The translations under genes and the position numbers were made by a program. A DNA stretch of 13,746 bases from Lysobacteraceae bacterium (GTDB taxonomy: Bacteria; Pseudomonadota; Gammaproteobacteria; Xanthomonadales; Xanthomonadaceae): the NCBI GenBank assembly GCA_004173415.1, contig SEHC01000016.1:1-13746 (forward strand), read 5' to 3'. Numbering within the stretch: the first letter of the stretch is position 1; the number at the start of each line of letters is the position of its first letter. This document shows positions 1 to 6,636 of this stretch, in pieces. Below the pieces are notes generated by a model, which was not told the origin of the DNA, did not search any database, and worked only from the letters and a program-made list of their open reading frames with translations.

Positions 1-495
1 CGCATTCCGGTGCACATGATCGAGACGATCAACAAGTTGAACCGCATTTCCCGGCAGATGCTCCAGCAGTACGGCCGCGAGGCCACGCCGGAGGAGCTGG
101 CCAAGGAAATGGACATGCCCGAGGACAAGATCCGCAAGGTGATGAAGATCGCCAAGGAGCCGATCTCGATGGAAACCCCGATCGGCGACGACGAGGATTC
201 GCACCTCGGCGACTTCATCGAGGACACCAACGTGGAGTCCCCGATCGAGAACACGGTCAACATCAACCTGTCCGAAACTGTCCGCGACGTGCTCGCCGGC
301 CTGACCCCGCGCGAGGCCAAGGTCCTGCGCATGCGCTTCGGCATCGACATGAATACCGACCACACCCTCGAGGAAGTCGGCAAGCAGTTCGACGTCACCC
401 GCGAGCGCATCCGCCAGATAGAGGCCAAGGCCCTACGCAAGCTGCGCCACCCCTCGCGTTCGGAGCAGCTGCGCAGCTTCCTCGACATCGAGTAA
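1..495 (+). CDS. rpoD: RNA polymerase sigma factor RpoD, C-terminal part (5' truncated by window edge)
   Basis: This is the last 164 codons of the primary sigma factor, which directs core RNA polymerase to -10/-35 promoters. The reading frame is open from base 1, so the gene begins outside the window. The visible part opens with the end of region 2/start of region 3 (HMIETINKLNRISRQ), continues through region 3 (ATPEELAKEMDMPEDKIRKV) and the acidic linker (GDDEDSHLGDFIED), and ends with region 4: LTPREAKVLRMRFGI followed by the helix-turn-helix that reads the -35 element (TLEEVGKQFDVTRERIRQIE). The tail RSEQLRSFLDIE is typical of RpoD from Xanthomonadaceae-like gammaproteobacteria. A strong hairpin terminator follows 28 bases after the stop. 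Identification is secure; genus-level placement is inference. Confidence 0.97.
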   Translation, partial: RIPVHMIETINKLNRISRQMLQQYGREATPEELAKEMDMPEDKIRKVMKIAKEPISMETPIGDDEDSHLGDFIEDTNVESPIENTVNINLSETVRDVLAGLTPREAKVLRMRFGIDMNTDHTLEEVGKQFDVTRERIRQIEAKALRKLRHPSRSEQLRSFLDIE

Positions 496-522
496 GCCGC
501 CCGGCCGCTGCAGCAGAAGAAG

Positions 523-546
523 AGCCCCGCCACGTGCGGGGCTTTT
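523..546 (+). terminator. Rho-independent terminator of rpoD
   Basis: The 8-bp perfect stem AGCCCCGC (523-530) / GCGGGGCT (536-543) encloses a 5-nt loop and is followed by a short T run (543-546). It lies 28 bases after the rpoD stop codon, exactly where transcription should end before the pseudopilin gene. Confidence 0.9.
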
Positions 547-675
547 CCGTGTTGCCGGGCCGCTGGACGTCCCGCGCATTCACGCGCGCTGAACTTGCGC
601 TTGGACAAGGTGAAGGCGTGAAACGACCCCGTATCGTCCACCCCGGGTCAGTGGGCACCAATCAGCGGGACATGC

Positions 676-1149
676 GTGGGTCTTAGCGGACGGCAGAGAC
701 AGGCAAGGCAGGCAAGCGGGCGCTCCGGGCTGACCTTGCTGGAGCTGTTGTTCGTACTGGCCATCATCGCGGTGCTCGCCCTGCTGGCCGCCACCGTGTA
801 CGCGCGCGTCGTCGAGCGCTCCCGGGTGACCCAGGCCATCGTCGAAGTCGGTGACCTGGCCGTCGAGATCGAGCGGATCCGGTCCACCACCTTCCAGTAC
901 CCCGACGCCCTGCCTTCGCCCCGCCTCGACCCCTGGGGCAGGCCCTACGTCTACACCCGGCTGGAAGGCATCAAGGGCAAGGGCAAGGCCCGCAAGGACC
1001 ATGCCCTGAATCCGCTCAACACCGACTTCGACCTGTTCAGTACCGGCAAGAACGGCGTGTTCAAGCCGCAGGTCAGCCAGAAGGACAGCCTCGACGACAT
1101 CATCCGTGCGCGCAACGGAGGCTACGTGGGCCTGGCCGGGGAATTTTGA
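676..1149 (+). CDS. GspG-like type II secretion pseudopilin / prepilin-type protein
   Basis: A 157-residue prepilin. After a basic leader of about 18 residues comes a class III signal: the cleavage site is after Gly18 (RSG|LTLLELLFVLAIIAVLA), with the conserved Glu at position 5 of the mature protein and a single hydrophobic helix. A prepilin peptidase, not encoded here, would cut it. The C-terminal half carries the GspG-type motif DPWGRPYVY and a late FDLFSTGKNGVF segment resembling the DIFSYGADG element of major pseudopilins. The usual Phe1 of the mature protein is Leu. The start is GTG at 676, chosen because the preceding GGGAC (667-671) can act as ribosome binding site and the leader length fits; no ATG lies in frame nearby. 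It stands alone, without other gsp genes, 18 bp before a GGDEF-EAL gene, and probably shares its transcript. The partner secretion or pilus machine is unknown. Confidence 0.85.
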   Translation: MGLSGRQRQARQASGRSGLTLLELLFVLAIIAVLALLAATVYARVVERSRVTQAIVEVGDLAVEIERIRSTTFQYPDALPSPRLDPWGRPYVYTRLEGIKGKGKARKDHALNPLNTDFDLFSTGKNGVFKPQVSQKDSLDDIIRARNGGYVGLAGEF

Positions 1150-1167
1150 GATGGGCCCCGTGCGCGC

Positions 1168-3849
1168 ATGAAGCTGCAGGGCGCGTTCCTGGCCAGCCGC
1201 ATCGGGCGGCGCATCTTCCTGATGTTCGGGCTGGCGGTCGCGGTCCCGGCCCTGCTGGTGTTCTGGCTGACCTACCGCAATGCCGCCGCCCTTTCCGAGC
1301 GCACCGATGCGGCGGCCCTGCGCGCCGAGAACAAGCACTTCGCCCTGTCGGTCTATGACCGCCTGGAGATGGCGCGGCTGGTGCTGGGCAATGCCGCCGG
1401 GCCGGCCCCGGGGCGCGCGGCCGCGACGCTTCCCCTGTTCTCCTCGGTCTCGGCGGTGGCACCCGCCTCGATCGAACCGCTGGCCGGCTCCGACGAGCTG
1501 GGCTTCGCCCGCTTGCTGCTGGTGCCCGGCCCGGCGGGCCGCCCGGCGGTCGCCCTGGCCACGCGTGCCGCGGCCGGCGACACGATGCTGGTCGGGGTGC
1601 TCGACCCCCGCTACCTGTGGGGCGACGCCGATGCCGCAGTGTCCGACGGCAGGGTCTGCGTCGATGCCGGCCCGGTCCGCCTAGCCTGCCTGGGCGAGGC
1701 GCCCAATGCACCGGCGGCGGCGCAGGTCCATGACGACTGGGAGCTTTTCCTCAGGCCCCGCTACGGCGTGGAGTCGTGGACCTTCCGCGCCACGCGCGGC
1801 CAGCAGGCCGATTTCGGCGATTACGCGGGCCTGATCGTCCCAGTCGCGCTGGGCCTGTTCCTGCTCGCCCTGCTGCTCAGCTCCACCGAGATCCGCCGCA
1901 TCCTGGTGCCGCTCGAATCGCTGGTGGCCCGGATCAAGGCCGTCGGGGGCGGTCGCGCGGACCCCGCCACGGCCTCGGACGACGAGTTCACCACCCTGGC
2001 CAGCGCCTTCGGCGAAATGGAAGGCCGCATCGACAGCCAGTTGCGCACGCTGCGCACTCTGCAGGGCATCGACCAACTCATCCTGACCCGCGAGCCGCTG
2101 TCGCGCGTGGTGGAAACGGTCCTGCAGCGCATCGCCGAGTTGCTCCCTGGCAGGCCGCTGGCCCTGTCGTTGAACGCCTTCGATGGTTACCAGGCCCGGC
2201 GCCATTACCTGCTGGCAGCCGACGCGACCGGCGCGGCCGCGTTCCAGCCGGGTCCCGATCCGCTCGATGACGGCGGGCGCTCGTTGCAGTCACCGGCGCG
2301 CGACTGGCAGACGACCGCCGCGCTGGGGCCTTCGTTTCACGGCCTGGGGCTGGCTTCGGCCTCGTACCTGACCCTGGGCCCGGCCGACGGGCCGCTGGTG
2401 CGGCTGGCCGTGGGCAACCTGGCGGCCACGGAAGCCGGAACGCCGCCGGCCGAAGCCGGGCCGATGCTGGAGCTGGTCGAGCGGGTCGCCGTCGCGCTGA
2501 CCGCCGAAGCGCACGAACGCAAGCTGGTCCACCAGGCGCGGCATGACCTGCTGACCAACCTGCCCAACCGCCTGGCCGTGCTGGAAGCATTGCCCGGGCT
2601 CATCCGCCAGGCCGACGCCAGCAGCCAGCGGTTCGCCGTGCTGTTCATCGACCTGGACCGCTTCAAGGCGATCAACGACGGCCTGGGCCATGGCCTGGGC
2701 GATTCGGTGCTGGTCGAGGTCTCGCGCAGGATTCGCGCTGCGGTCGGCGCCGGCCCGCTGGTCGCGCGCCTGGGCGGGGACGAGTTCCTGGTGGTCATCC
2801 CCAATGCGGGCACCGCCAGCGCGGTGTTCGCCATCGATCGCGCCATCCGCCAGCACCTGCAGGCGCCGGTGACCCTGCCCGCCGACGCGCTGATCATGGA
2901 CTTCAGCGGCGGCGTGGCGCTGTATCCTGACGACGGCGCCGACGCCGAGAGCCTGATGCACCACGCCGACCTGGCGATGTACCGGGCCAAGCGCTCCGGC
3001 GGCGGCCACACCCTGGCCTTCGAGGCGGAAATGAACCAGTCCGCCATTCGGCGGGTGCAGATGGAAGCCGACCTGCGGGTCGCGCTGCGCGAGGACCAGT
3101 TGGCGGTGGAGTACCAGCCGCGCATCGACAGCCGCAGTGGCGCCATCGTCGGCGCCGAGGTCCTGGTCCGCTGGCAGCATCCGGCCCTGGGCCGGGTGAT
3201 GCCGGACGATTTCATTTCCCTGGCCGAGGAATGCGGTTTGATCGCCGACGTCGGCCGCTTCGTGATCCAGCAGGCGTGCGCGCAGCTGGCGCAATGGAAG
3301 CGGGACGGCCTGCCGCTGCCGCTGCTGGCCATCAACGTGTCTTCGCACCAGCTGCGCGGCGGCGAGCTGTTCGACACCTTGGCCACGGCCATCGGCGCCC
3401 ATGGTCTGCAGTGGTCGCAGATGGAGGTGGAGATAACCGAATCGGTCCTGGTCAAGGACAGCGCCTATGCCAGCGAGCAGCTGCAGCGGCTGCGCGATGC
3501 CGGCGCAACGGTGGCGATCGACGACTTCGGTACGGGCTATTCCTCGCTCGCCTACCTGACCAGCCTGCCCACCGACACCATCAAGATCGACCGCGCGTTC
3601 TCGCGGCTGCTCGACGACCGGGACAACCATGCCGTGGTGATCTCGATCATCGCCCTGGCCCGCGCGCTGGGCAAGAAAGTGGTGGCCGAGGGCGTGGAGC
3701 GCATGGAGGACGTGGAGATGCTGGCCGCCTGGGGCTGCCACGTCATCCAGGGCTACGTCTTCCACCGGCCGATGCCGGCCGACGCCCTGGCCGCGCTGCT
3801 GGCGCAGTCGCAACCGCAACCGCAACCGCAACCGCACGAGGCTCGTTGA
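1168..3849 (+). CDS. Membrane-bound GGDEF-EAL bifunctional cyclic-di-GMP cyclase/phosphodiesterase
   Basis: An 893-residue inner-membrane signalling protein. Order: transmembrane helix about 16-36, periplasmic sensor about 37-219, transmembrane helix about 220-239, HAMP-like linker about 240-295, a GAF-sized region of unrecognised sequence about 300-445, GGDEF domain about 455-612 and EAL domain about 625-875. The cyclase signature GGDEF is intact at 536-540. The allosteric RxxD inhibitory site expected five residues upstream reads GAGP and is missing, so product inhibition is not predicted. The EAL domain keeps its metal and catalytic residues: E664 (EVL in place of EAL), NVSS, the EITES glutamate, D785-D786 in DDFGTGYSS, the Lys of IKID, E841 in AEGVE and QGY. 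Both activities may therefore be live. The tail contains a QPQPQPQP repeat. It lies 18 bp behind the pseudopilin gene. No convincing Shine-Dalgarno precedes the ATG. Confidence 0.95.
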   Translation: MKLQGAFLASRIGRRIFLMFGLAVAVPALLVFWLTYRNAAALSERTDAAALRAENKHFALSVYDRLEMARLVLGNAAGPAPGRAAATLPLFSSVSAVAPASIEPLAGSDELGFARLLLVPGPAGRPAVALATRAAAGDTMLVGVLDPRYLWGDADAAVSDGRVCVDAGPVRLACLGEAPNAPAAAQVHDDWELFLRPRYGVESWTFRATRGQQADFGDYAGLIVPVALGLFLLALLLSSTEIRRILVPLESLVARIKAVGGGRADPATASDDEFTTLASAFGEMEGRIDSQLRTLRTLQGIDQLILTREPLSRVVETVLQRIAELLPGRPLALSLNAFDGYQARRHYLLAADATGAAAFQPGPDPLDDGGRSLQSPARDWQTTAALGPSFHGLGLASASYLTLGPADGPLVRLAVGNLAATEAGTPPAEAGPMLELVERVAVALTAEAHERKLVHQARHDLLTNLPNRLAVLEALPGLIRQADASSQRFAVLFIDLDRFKAINDGLGHGLGDSVLVEVSRRIRAAVGAGPLVARLGGDEFLVVIPNAGTASAVFAIDRAIRQHLQAPVTLPADALIMDFSGGVALYPDDGADAESLMHHADLAMYRAKRSGGGHTLAFEAEMNQSAIRRVQMEADLRVALREDQLAVEYQPRIDSRSGAIVGAEVLVRWQHPALGRVMPDDFISLAEECGLIADVGRFVIQQACAQLAQWKRDGLPLPLLAINVSSHQLRGGELFDTLATAIGAHGLQWSQMEVEITESVLVKDSAYASEQLQRLRDAGATVAIDDFGTGYSSLAYLTSLPTDTIKIDRAFSRLLDDRDNHAVVISIIALARALGKKVVAEGVERMEDVEMLAAWGCHVIQGYVFHRPMPADALAALLAQSQPQPQPQPHEAR
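3811..3834 (+). repeat. Hexanucleotide tandem repeat (CAACCG x4) inside the GGDEF-EAL gene
   Basis: Four perfect copies of CAACCG encode the Gln-Pro repeat near the C-terminus of the GGDEF-EAL protein. The unit is a multiple of three, so gain or loss of copies would change tail length without a frameshift. Confidence 0.9.
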
Positions 3850-3938
3850 GCGTCGCGGTGCGATCTCCACGCCCGGTGCGTGTAAGAACCGCGTCCACGA
3901 GGCCGTGAGCCGCACGCGTGCCACGCCGCCCCGGCCGC

Positions 3939-3967
3939 AAGACGCTGGCGGCGGCGGCGGATATACT
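3939..3967 (+). promoter_or_regulatory. Candidate sigma-70 promoter for the tRNA gene
   Basis: TATACT (3962-3967) is a close match to the -10 consensus in otherwise very GC-rich DNA. AAGACG at 3939-3944 (GAC core shared with TTGACA) sits 17 bp upstream as a weak -35. The -10 is followed by CGCCCCGC, a GC-rich discriminator of the kind found at growth-rate- and ppGpp-controlled stable-RNA promoters. It lies about 95 bp before the mature tRNA 5' end, leaving a leader for RNase P to remove. The rest of the 3850-4061 gap shows nothing gene-like. Confidence 0.55.
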
Positions 3968-4061
3968 CGCCCCGCTTCAACGCACCACGCGCTGCCCGGC
4001 CGGGCCGCCACCGCAGCAGGCCGGCCGCCCCCGGCACCAACCGCCCGACCGCATGCCTCCC

Positions 4062-4137
4062 GGGCCCATAGCTCAATGGTTAGAGCAGAGGACTCATAAT
4101 CCTTTGGTTCCAGGTTCGAGTCCTGGTGGGCCCACCA
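4062..4137 (+). tRNA. tRNA with CAU anticodon, most likely tRNA-Ile2 (reads AUA after lysidine modification)
   Basis: A complete 76-nt cloverleaf with encoded CCA. Acceptor stem GGGCCCA/TGGGCCC, D stem GCTC/GAGC, anticodon stem GAGGA/TCCTT with loop CTCATAA (anticodon 4095-4097), T stem CCAGG/CCTGG with loop TTCGAGT, discriminator A73. A CAU anticodon can mean initiator Met, elongator Met or Ile2. The initiator is unlikely because position 1 pairs (G1-C72). Positions 4-69 and 5-68 are both C-G, the pairs known as positive determinants for the lysidine synthetase TilS in Escherichia coli, where elongator tRNA-Met has other pairs. The anticodon arm (GACTCATAATC) also resembles E. coli tRNA-Ile2. 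Ile2 is therefore favoured; elongator Met is the alternative. Confidence 0.93.
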
Positions 4138-4142
4138 GGCCG

Positions 4143-4192
4143 AGTCACCGCCTGATGCAGCTGACAGCTTTAGCCACTACAAGGCGGTGGCT
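4143..4192 (+). other. Long-loop inverted repeat downstream of the tRNA
   Basis: AGTCACCGCC (4143-4152) can pair with GGCGGTGGCT (4183-4192), ten pairs with one G-T wobble, around a 30-nt loop. No T run follows, so it is not a standard intrinsic terminator. It could be a 3' processing hairpin of the tRNA precursor. Nothing else recognisable lies between the tRNA and the GNAT gene end at 4294. Confidence 0.35.
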
Positions 4193-4293
4193 GCACGGCC
4201 GGGTGTCCTCCACCTCCAAGCCGTCGTCCGCATACGAACGGCTCCTCAGGTTGGGCCAGGACGGAAGATGGAGGCGGCGGTTTGCGCTGCCCC

Positions 4294-4839
4294 TCACACT
4301 AGCGAAATGGTGTGGATTACCTGGCGTGGATCGGCGGGGTCGGGGCTGGAGTGGAACCCCAGCGCGGCGGCGAGGTCGCGCATTTCCCAGTTCTCCGCCA
4401 GGTCGACCGAGGTCATCGTCTGCATGCCGCGCTCGGTGGCCAGGGTCTTGAGGCAATTCATCAACGCCGTGCCCAGGCCCTTGCCCTGCCAGGCGTCGGC
4501 CACCACCACCGCGAACTCGCAGGCCCGGCGCGAAGAGTCGACCGCGTAGCGGCTTACCCCGACGATGGTGCCTTCCGGTGTGACGGCCACCAAAGCCACG
4601 TCATTGACGTAGTCGATGTCGGTCAACTGATGGACCAGCGCGTCGCTGGGATGGGCGACCTGGCCGAGAAAGCGGTTGCGCCTGCTTTCGGCGGAAAGCG
4701 ATTCGATGAATGCCTTTTCCGCCGCGGCATCCTGTGGGCCGATGGGCCGGATCAGGACCTCGGAGGCATCGGCCAGCGTCGTGTTCCAGTGCGGATAGTC
4801 GGGGCCCAGGTAGGCGGCATGGGACGGTGTGTCGGTCAT
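4294..4839 (-). CDS. GNAT-family N-acetyltransferase
   Basis: A 181-residue soluble acetyltransferase that would transfer acetyl from acetyl-CoA to an amine. After a 25-residue lead-in, the GNAT fold begins at VLIRPIGPQDAAAEKAFIESLS (about 28-49). The acetyl-CoA pyrophosphate-binding motif A reads W117-Q-G-K-G-L-G123, and N150...LGF (about 160-162) is the usual motif B end. The opening RPI-x2-D-x9-F-x2-LS-x2-S-x2-R-x-RF resembles the GNAT domain of protein lysine acetyltransferases of the Pat type, so a protein substrate is possible, but no regulatory or acyl-CoA-synthetase-like domain is attached. The ATG at 4839 is preceded by GGAGGA with a 7-nt spacing. An FNR-like box lies 54 bp upstream (4893-4906). 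The substrate cannot be told from sequence. Confidence 0.88.
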   Translation of the reverse strand: MTDTPSHAAYLGPDYPHWNTTLADASEVLIRPIGPQDAAAEKAFIESLSAESRRNRFLGQVAHPSDALVHQLTDIDYVNDVALVAVTPEGTIVGVSRYAVDSSRRACEFAVVVADAWQGKGLGTALMNCLKTLATERGMQTMTSVDLAENWEMRDLAAALGFHSSPDPADPRQVIHTISLV

Positions 4840-4892
4840 CGGTGCGTCCTCCGGTTGTCCTGCGCAGCTTGGCCGCTTGGCCGGGCCGCGTA

Positions 4893-4906
4893 TTGACCTG
4901 GATCAG
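4893..4906 (-). promoter_or_regulatory. FNR/Anr-type box upstream of the GNAT gene
   Basis: TTGAC-CTGG-ATCAG on the + strand, read toward the gene as CTGAT-CCAG-GTCAA. It matches the TTGAT-N4-ATCAA consensus at 8 of 10 half-site positions and shares the CCAG/CTGG spacer with other boxes in the window. A class II position (-41.5) would put the transcript start near 4858, 18 nt before the ATG. The corresponding -10 (AAGCTG) is poor. This is the weakest of the five boxes. Confidence 0.6.
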
Positions 4907-4957
4907 ATTCGCCGCACCGCGCTGATTTCCTCGGCTCCGTGCCGGACCCCGACGCCC

Positions 4958-4982
4958 GGCCCGCCACCCAAGCAGGCGGGCC
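4958..4982. other. Strong GC hairpin between the nuclease and GNAT genes
   Basis: Perfect 8-bp stem GGCCCGCC (4958-4965) / GGCGGGCC (4975-4982) with a 9-nt loop, about 57 bp downstream of the nuclease stop on the - strand. It lacks a T tract in either direction, so termination is only a possibility; it could also stabilise the 3' end of the nuclease mRNA. Confidence 0.45.
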
Positions 4983-4983
4983 C

Positions 4984-5020
4984 GGTAGCCGGCCGTCCGG
5001 GTAGCCGGCCGTCCGGGTAG
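4984..5020. repeat. 16-bp tandem repeat, 2.3 copies
   Basis: The unit GGTAGCCGGCCGTCCG occurs at 4984-4999 and 5000-5015, followed by the partial unit GGTAG (5016-5020). It lies between the nuclease stop and the hairpin at 4958-4982, in noncoding DNA. No function is evident. Confidence 0.85.
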
Positions 5021-5038
5021 GGCTGGGTCGAGCGGCGC

Positions 5039-6430
5039 TCAGCGCAGTTCGGCGTATTCCAGGTACTCGGGCACGTGCGCGCTCCAGCCGAGTTCGCGCT
5101 GGATGCGCAGGCGCAGGGCATCGGCGGCATCGGGTTCGCCGTGGGTCACGAATACCCGGCGCGGCGGCCGTGGCGCCGACCGCAGCCAGTCCACGATCTC
5201 GCCCGCATCGGCATGGGCCGACGCTGCGGACAGCTGCACCACCTCGGCGCGGACCAGCACGTCCTGGCCGTAGATCCGCACCGTCGGCGCGCCTGCGGCG
5301 ATGCTGGCGCCGCGGGTGCCGCCCGCCTGGAATCCGCACAGGACGATGGCGTTGCGCGGATCCGGGGCGAAGGCGATGAGGTGGTGCAGGACCCGTCCGC
5401 CGGTGACCATGCCGCTGGCCGAGACGATCACCATCGGCCCCTTGCGCCGGTTGAGGGCGACGGAATCCTCCTGGGTGGTGACGATCCGGGTCATCCGCTC
5501 CAGCTCGTCCAGGCCGGCGGCGTCGATGCGATGGAGGTCGGGGTATTTGCGATACAGGTCGTTGACGCCGGTGGCCATGGGGCTGTTCAAGTACACCGGC
5601 ACGGCCGGTGCCTCGCCCGCGCCCTGCAGCTGGGCGATGATCCGCAGCAGCAGTTGCGCGCGGCCCACGGCAAACGCCGGGATGACCACCACCCCGCCAC
5701 GCGCGGCCACCCGGCGCAGCACTTCCCCCAGCTCATCCTTGAGCGCTTCCTGCGGATGGGTGCGGTCGCCGTAGGTGGATTCGGTGACGATCCAGTCCGA
5801 ATCGCCCGGCGCTGAAGCAGGCAGCATGACCGGATCGTGCGGCCGTCCCAGGTCGCCGCTGAAGGTGATGCTCCTGCCCTGGTACTCCAGCCGCACCGCC
5901 GCAGCGCCGAGGATATGGCCCTGCAGATGCAGGCTGGCGTGCACGCCGGGCACCGGCTCGAACACTTGGCCGAACGCCATTCCCCGCAAGTGCCGCAAGC
6001 TGCGCTTGGCGTCGTCCTCGCTGTACAGCGGTTCGGCCGGGTGGTGTTTGGTGCTGCCGGCGCGGTTGGCGTAACCGGCTTCCTCTTCCAGCAGGCGTCC
6101 CGAATCCGGCAGCAGGATCCCGCACAGGCTGGCGGTGGCCTGGGTGCACCAGGCCGGGCCGCGGAAACCGGAGCGCACCAGGCGTGGCAGGTAGCCGCTG
6201 TGGTCCAGGTGGGCATGGGTCAGGATCACCGCGTCGATCGACGCAGGATCGACCGGGAACGGCGCCCAGTTCCTCAGCCGCAACGGCTTGTAGCCCTGGA
6301 ACAGTCCGCAGTCGACCAGCAGCCGGTGCGCGCCGGCTTCGACCAGGTAGCGGGAACCGGTGACGGTCGCGTTGGCGCCGAGGAACTGGACCCGGAACCG
6401 GTCGGCCTTGGCTGGCTTGGCTGTGCTCAT
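5039..6430 (-). CDS. Beta-CASP metallo-beta-lactamase exonuclease/endonuclease (CPSF73/YSH1-like RNA processing)
   Basis: A 463-residue predicted zinc-dependent nuclease acting on RNA. Metallo-beta-lactamase motifs are all present: D40 (LLVDCG), H72-A-H74-L-D76-H77, H172 in GHILGAA and D193 in SGDLG. The beta-CASP insertion is marked by E217 in TESTYGD, the VVIPAFAVGRAQ helix region and VSASGMVTGGRVLHHL. The C-terminal RMMBL part contains SAASAHADAGEIVDWL and VFVTHGE. Length and motif order fit the compact CPSF-like branch and not RNase J. The start is set at ATG 6430 because the conserved fold begins at residue 12. The in-frame TTG at 6454 lies upstream of the -10 of the predicted FNR promoter and is unlikely. 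With a predicted transcript start at 6431 the mRNA would be essentially leaderless, and indeed no Shine-Dalgarno precedes the ATG. It is divergent from the AMP-phosphorylase gene. Its RNA substrate is unknown. Confidence 0.93.
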   Translation of the reverse strand: MSTAKPAKADRFRVQFLGANATVTGSRYLVEAGAHRLLVDCGLFQGYKPLRLRNWAPFPVDPASIDAVILTHAHLDHSGYLPRLVRSGFRGPAWCTQATASLCGILLPDSGRLLEEEAGYANRAGSTKHHPAEPLYSEDDAKRSLRHLRGMAFGQVFEPVPGVHASLHLQGHILGAAAVRLEYQGRSITFSGDLGRPHDPVMLPASAPGDSDWIVTESTYGDRTHPQEALKDELGEVLRRVAARGGVVVIPAFAVGRAQLLLRIIAQLQGAGEAPAVPVYLNSPMATGVNDLYRKYPDLHRIDAAGLDELERMTRIVTTQEDSVALNRRKGPMVIVSASGMVTGGRVLHHLIAFAPDPRNAIVLCGFQAGGTRGASIAAGAPTVRIYGQDVLVRAEVVQLSAASAHADAGEIVDWLRSAPRPPRRVFVTHGEPDAADALRLRIQRELGWSAHVPEYLEYAELR

Positions 6431-6437
6431 GGGATCG

Positions 6438-6479
6438 AATATTGACCCCGGCAAGGCAAGCCTGGTTGATCCAGATCAA
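6438..6479 (-). promoter_or_regulatory. FNR/Anr-dependent class II promoter of the nuclease gene
   Basis: The palindrome TTGATCCAGATCAA (6466-6479) is a perfect FNR/Anr consensus. Reading leftward, a -10 element AATATT (6438-6443, four of six matches) predicts a start at 6431, which places the box centre (6472.5) at exactly -41.5. This is the geometry of class II FNR activation. The predicted start is one base before the ATG at 6430. Confidence 0.8.
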
Positions 6480-6566
6480 ACCCGGCCGGAAAAAGCCCGA
6501 TTGATCCCGATTTCCCTGCGTGGGGTAGTCCCGGCCGACCACCCGGGGGCTCGGCCCAGGTCCCGG

Positions 6567-6608
6567 TTGAGCCAGATCAAGCATGACCCCGGTCGCTCGC
6601 GCTAGATT
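6567..6608 (+). promoter_or_regulatory. FNR/Anr-dependent class II promoter of the AMP-phosphorylase/PRPP-synthase operon
   Basis: TTGAG-CCAG-ATCAA (6567-6580) matches nine of ten half-site bases. A -10 element TAGATT (6603-6608) predicts a start near 6615, putting the box centre (6573.5) at -41.5. Extra TTGA(T/C) half-sites occur at 6442, 6501 and 6607. The intergenic region 6431-6636 holds only this divergent control region. Confidence 0.78.
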
Positions 6609-6636
6609 GATCCCCGACCCCGCCTGGATGCGCCGA

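Noticed and set aside
3912..3921. GCACGCGTGC palindrome downstream of the GGDEF-EAL gene
   Set aside because: A 10-bp self-complementary GC-rich word without loop or T run; expected by chance at this base composition.
2290..4011. Long reverse-strand open frame opposite the GGDEF-EAL gene, and similar frames opposite other genes
   Set aside because: Low-complexity composition of high-GC antisense, no domain motifs, and full overlap with a gene that has intact catalytic motifs.
6431..6454. Longer nuclease N-terminus from TTG 6454
   Set aside because: The TTG lies between the FNR box and the -10 element; the conserved fold starts after ATG 6430, and the extra residues add no recognisable motif.
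6583..6636. Longer AMP-phosphorylase N-terminus from ATG 6583
   Set aside because: This ATG lies three bases after the FNR box and about 30 bp upstream of the predicted transcript start, so it would not be on the FNR-driven mRNA.
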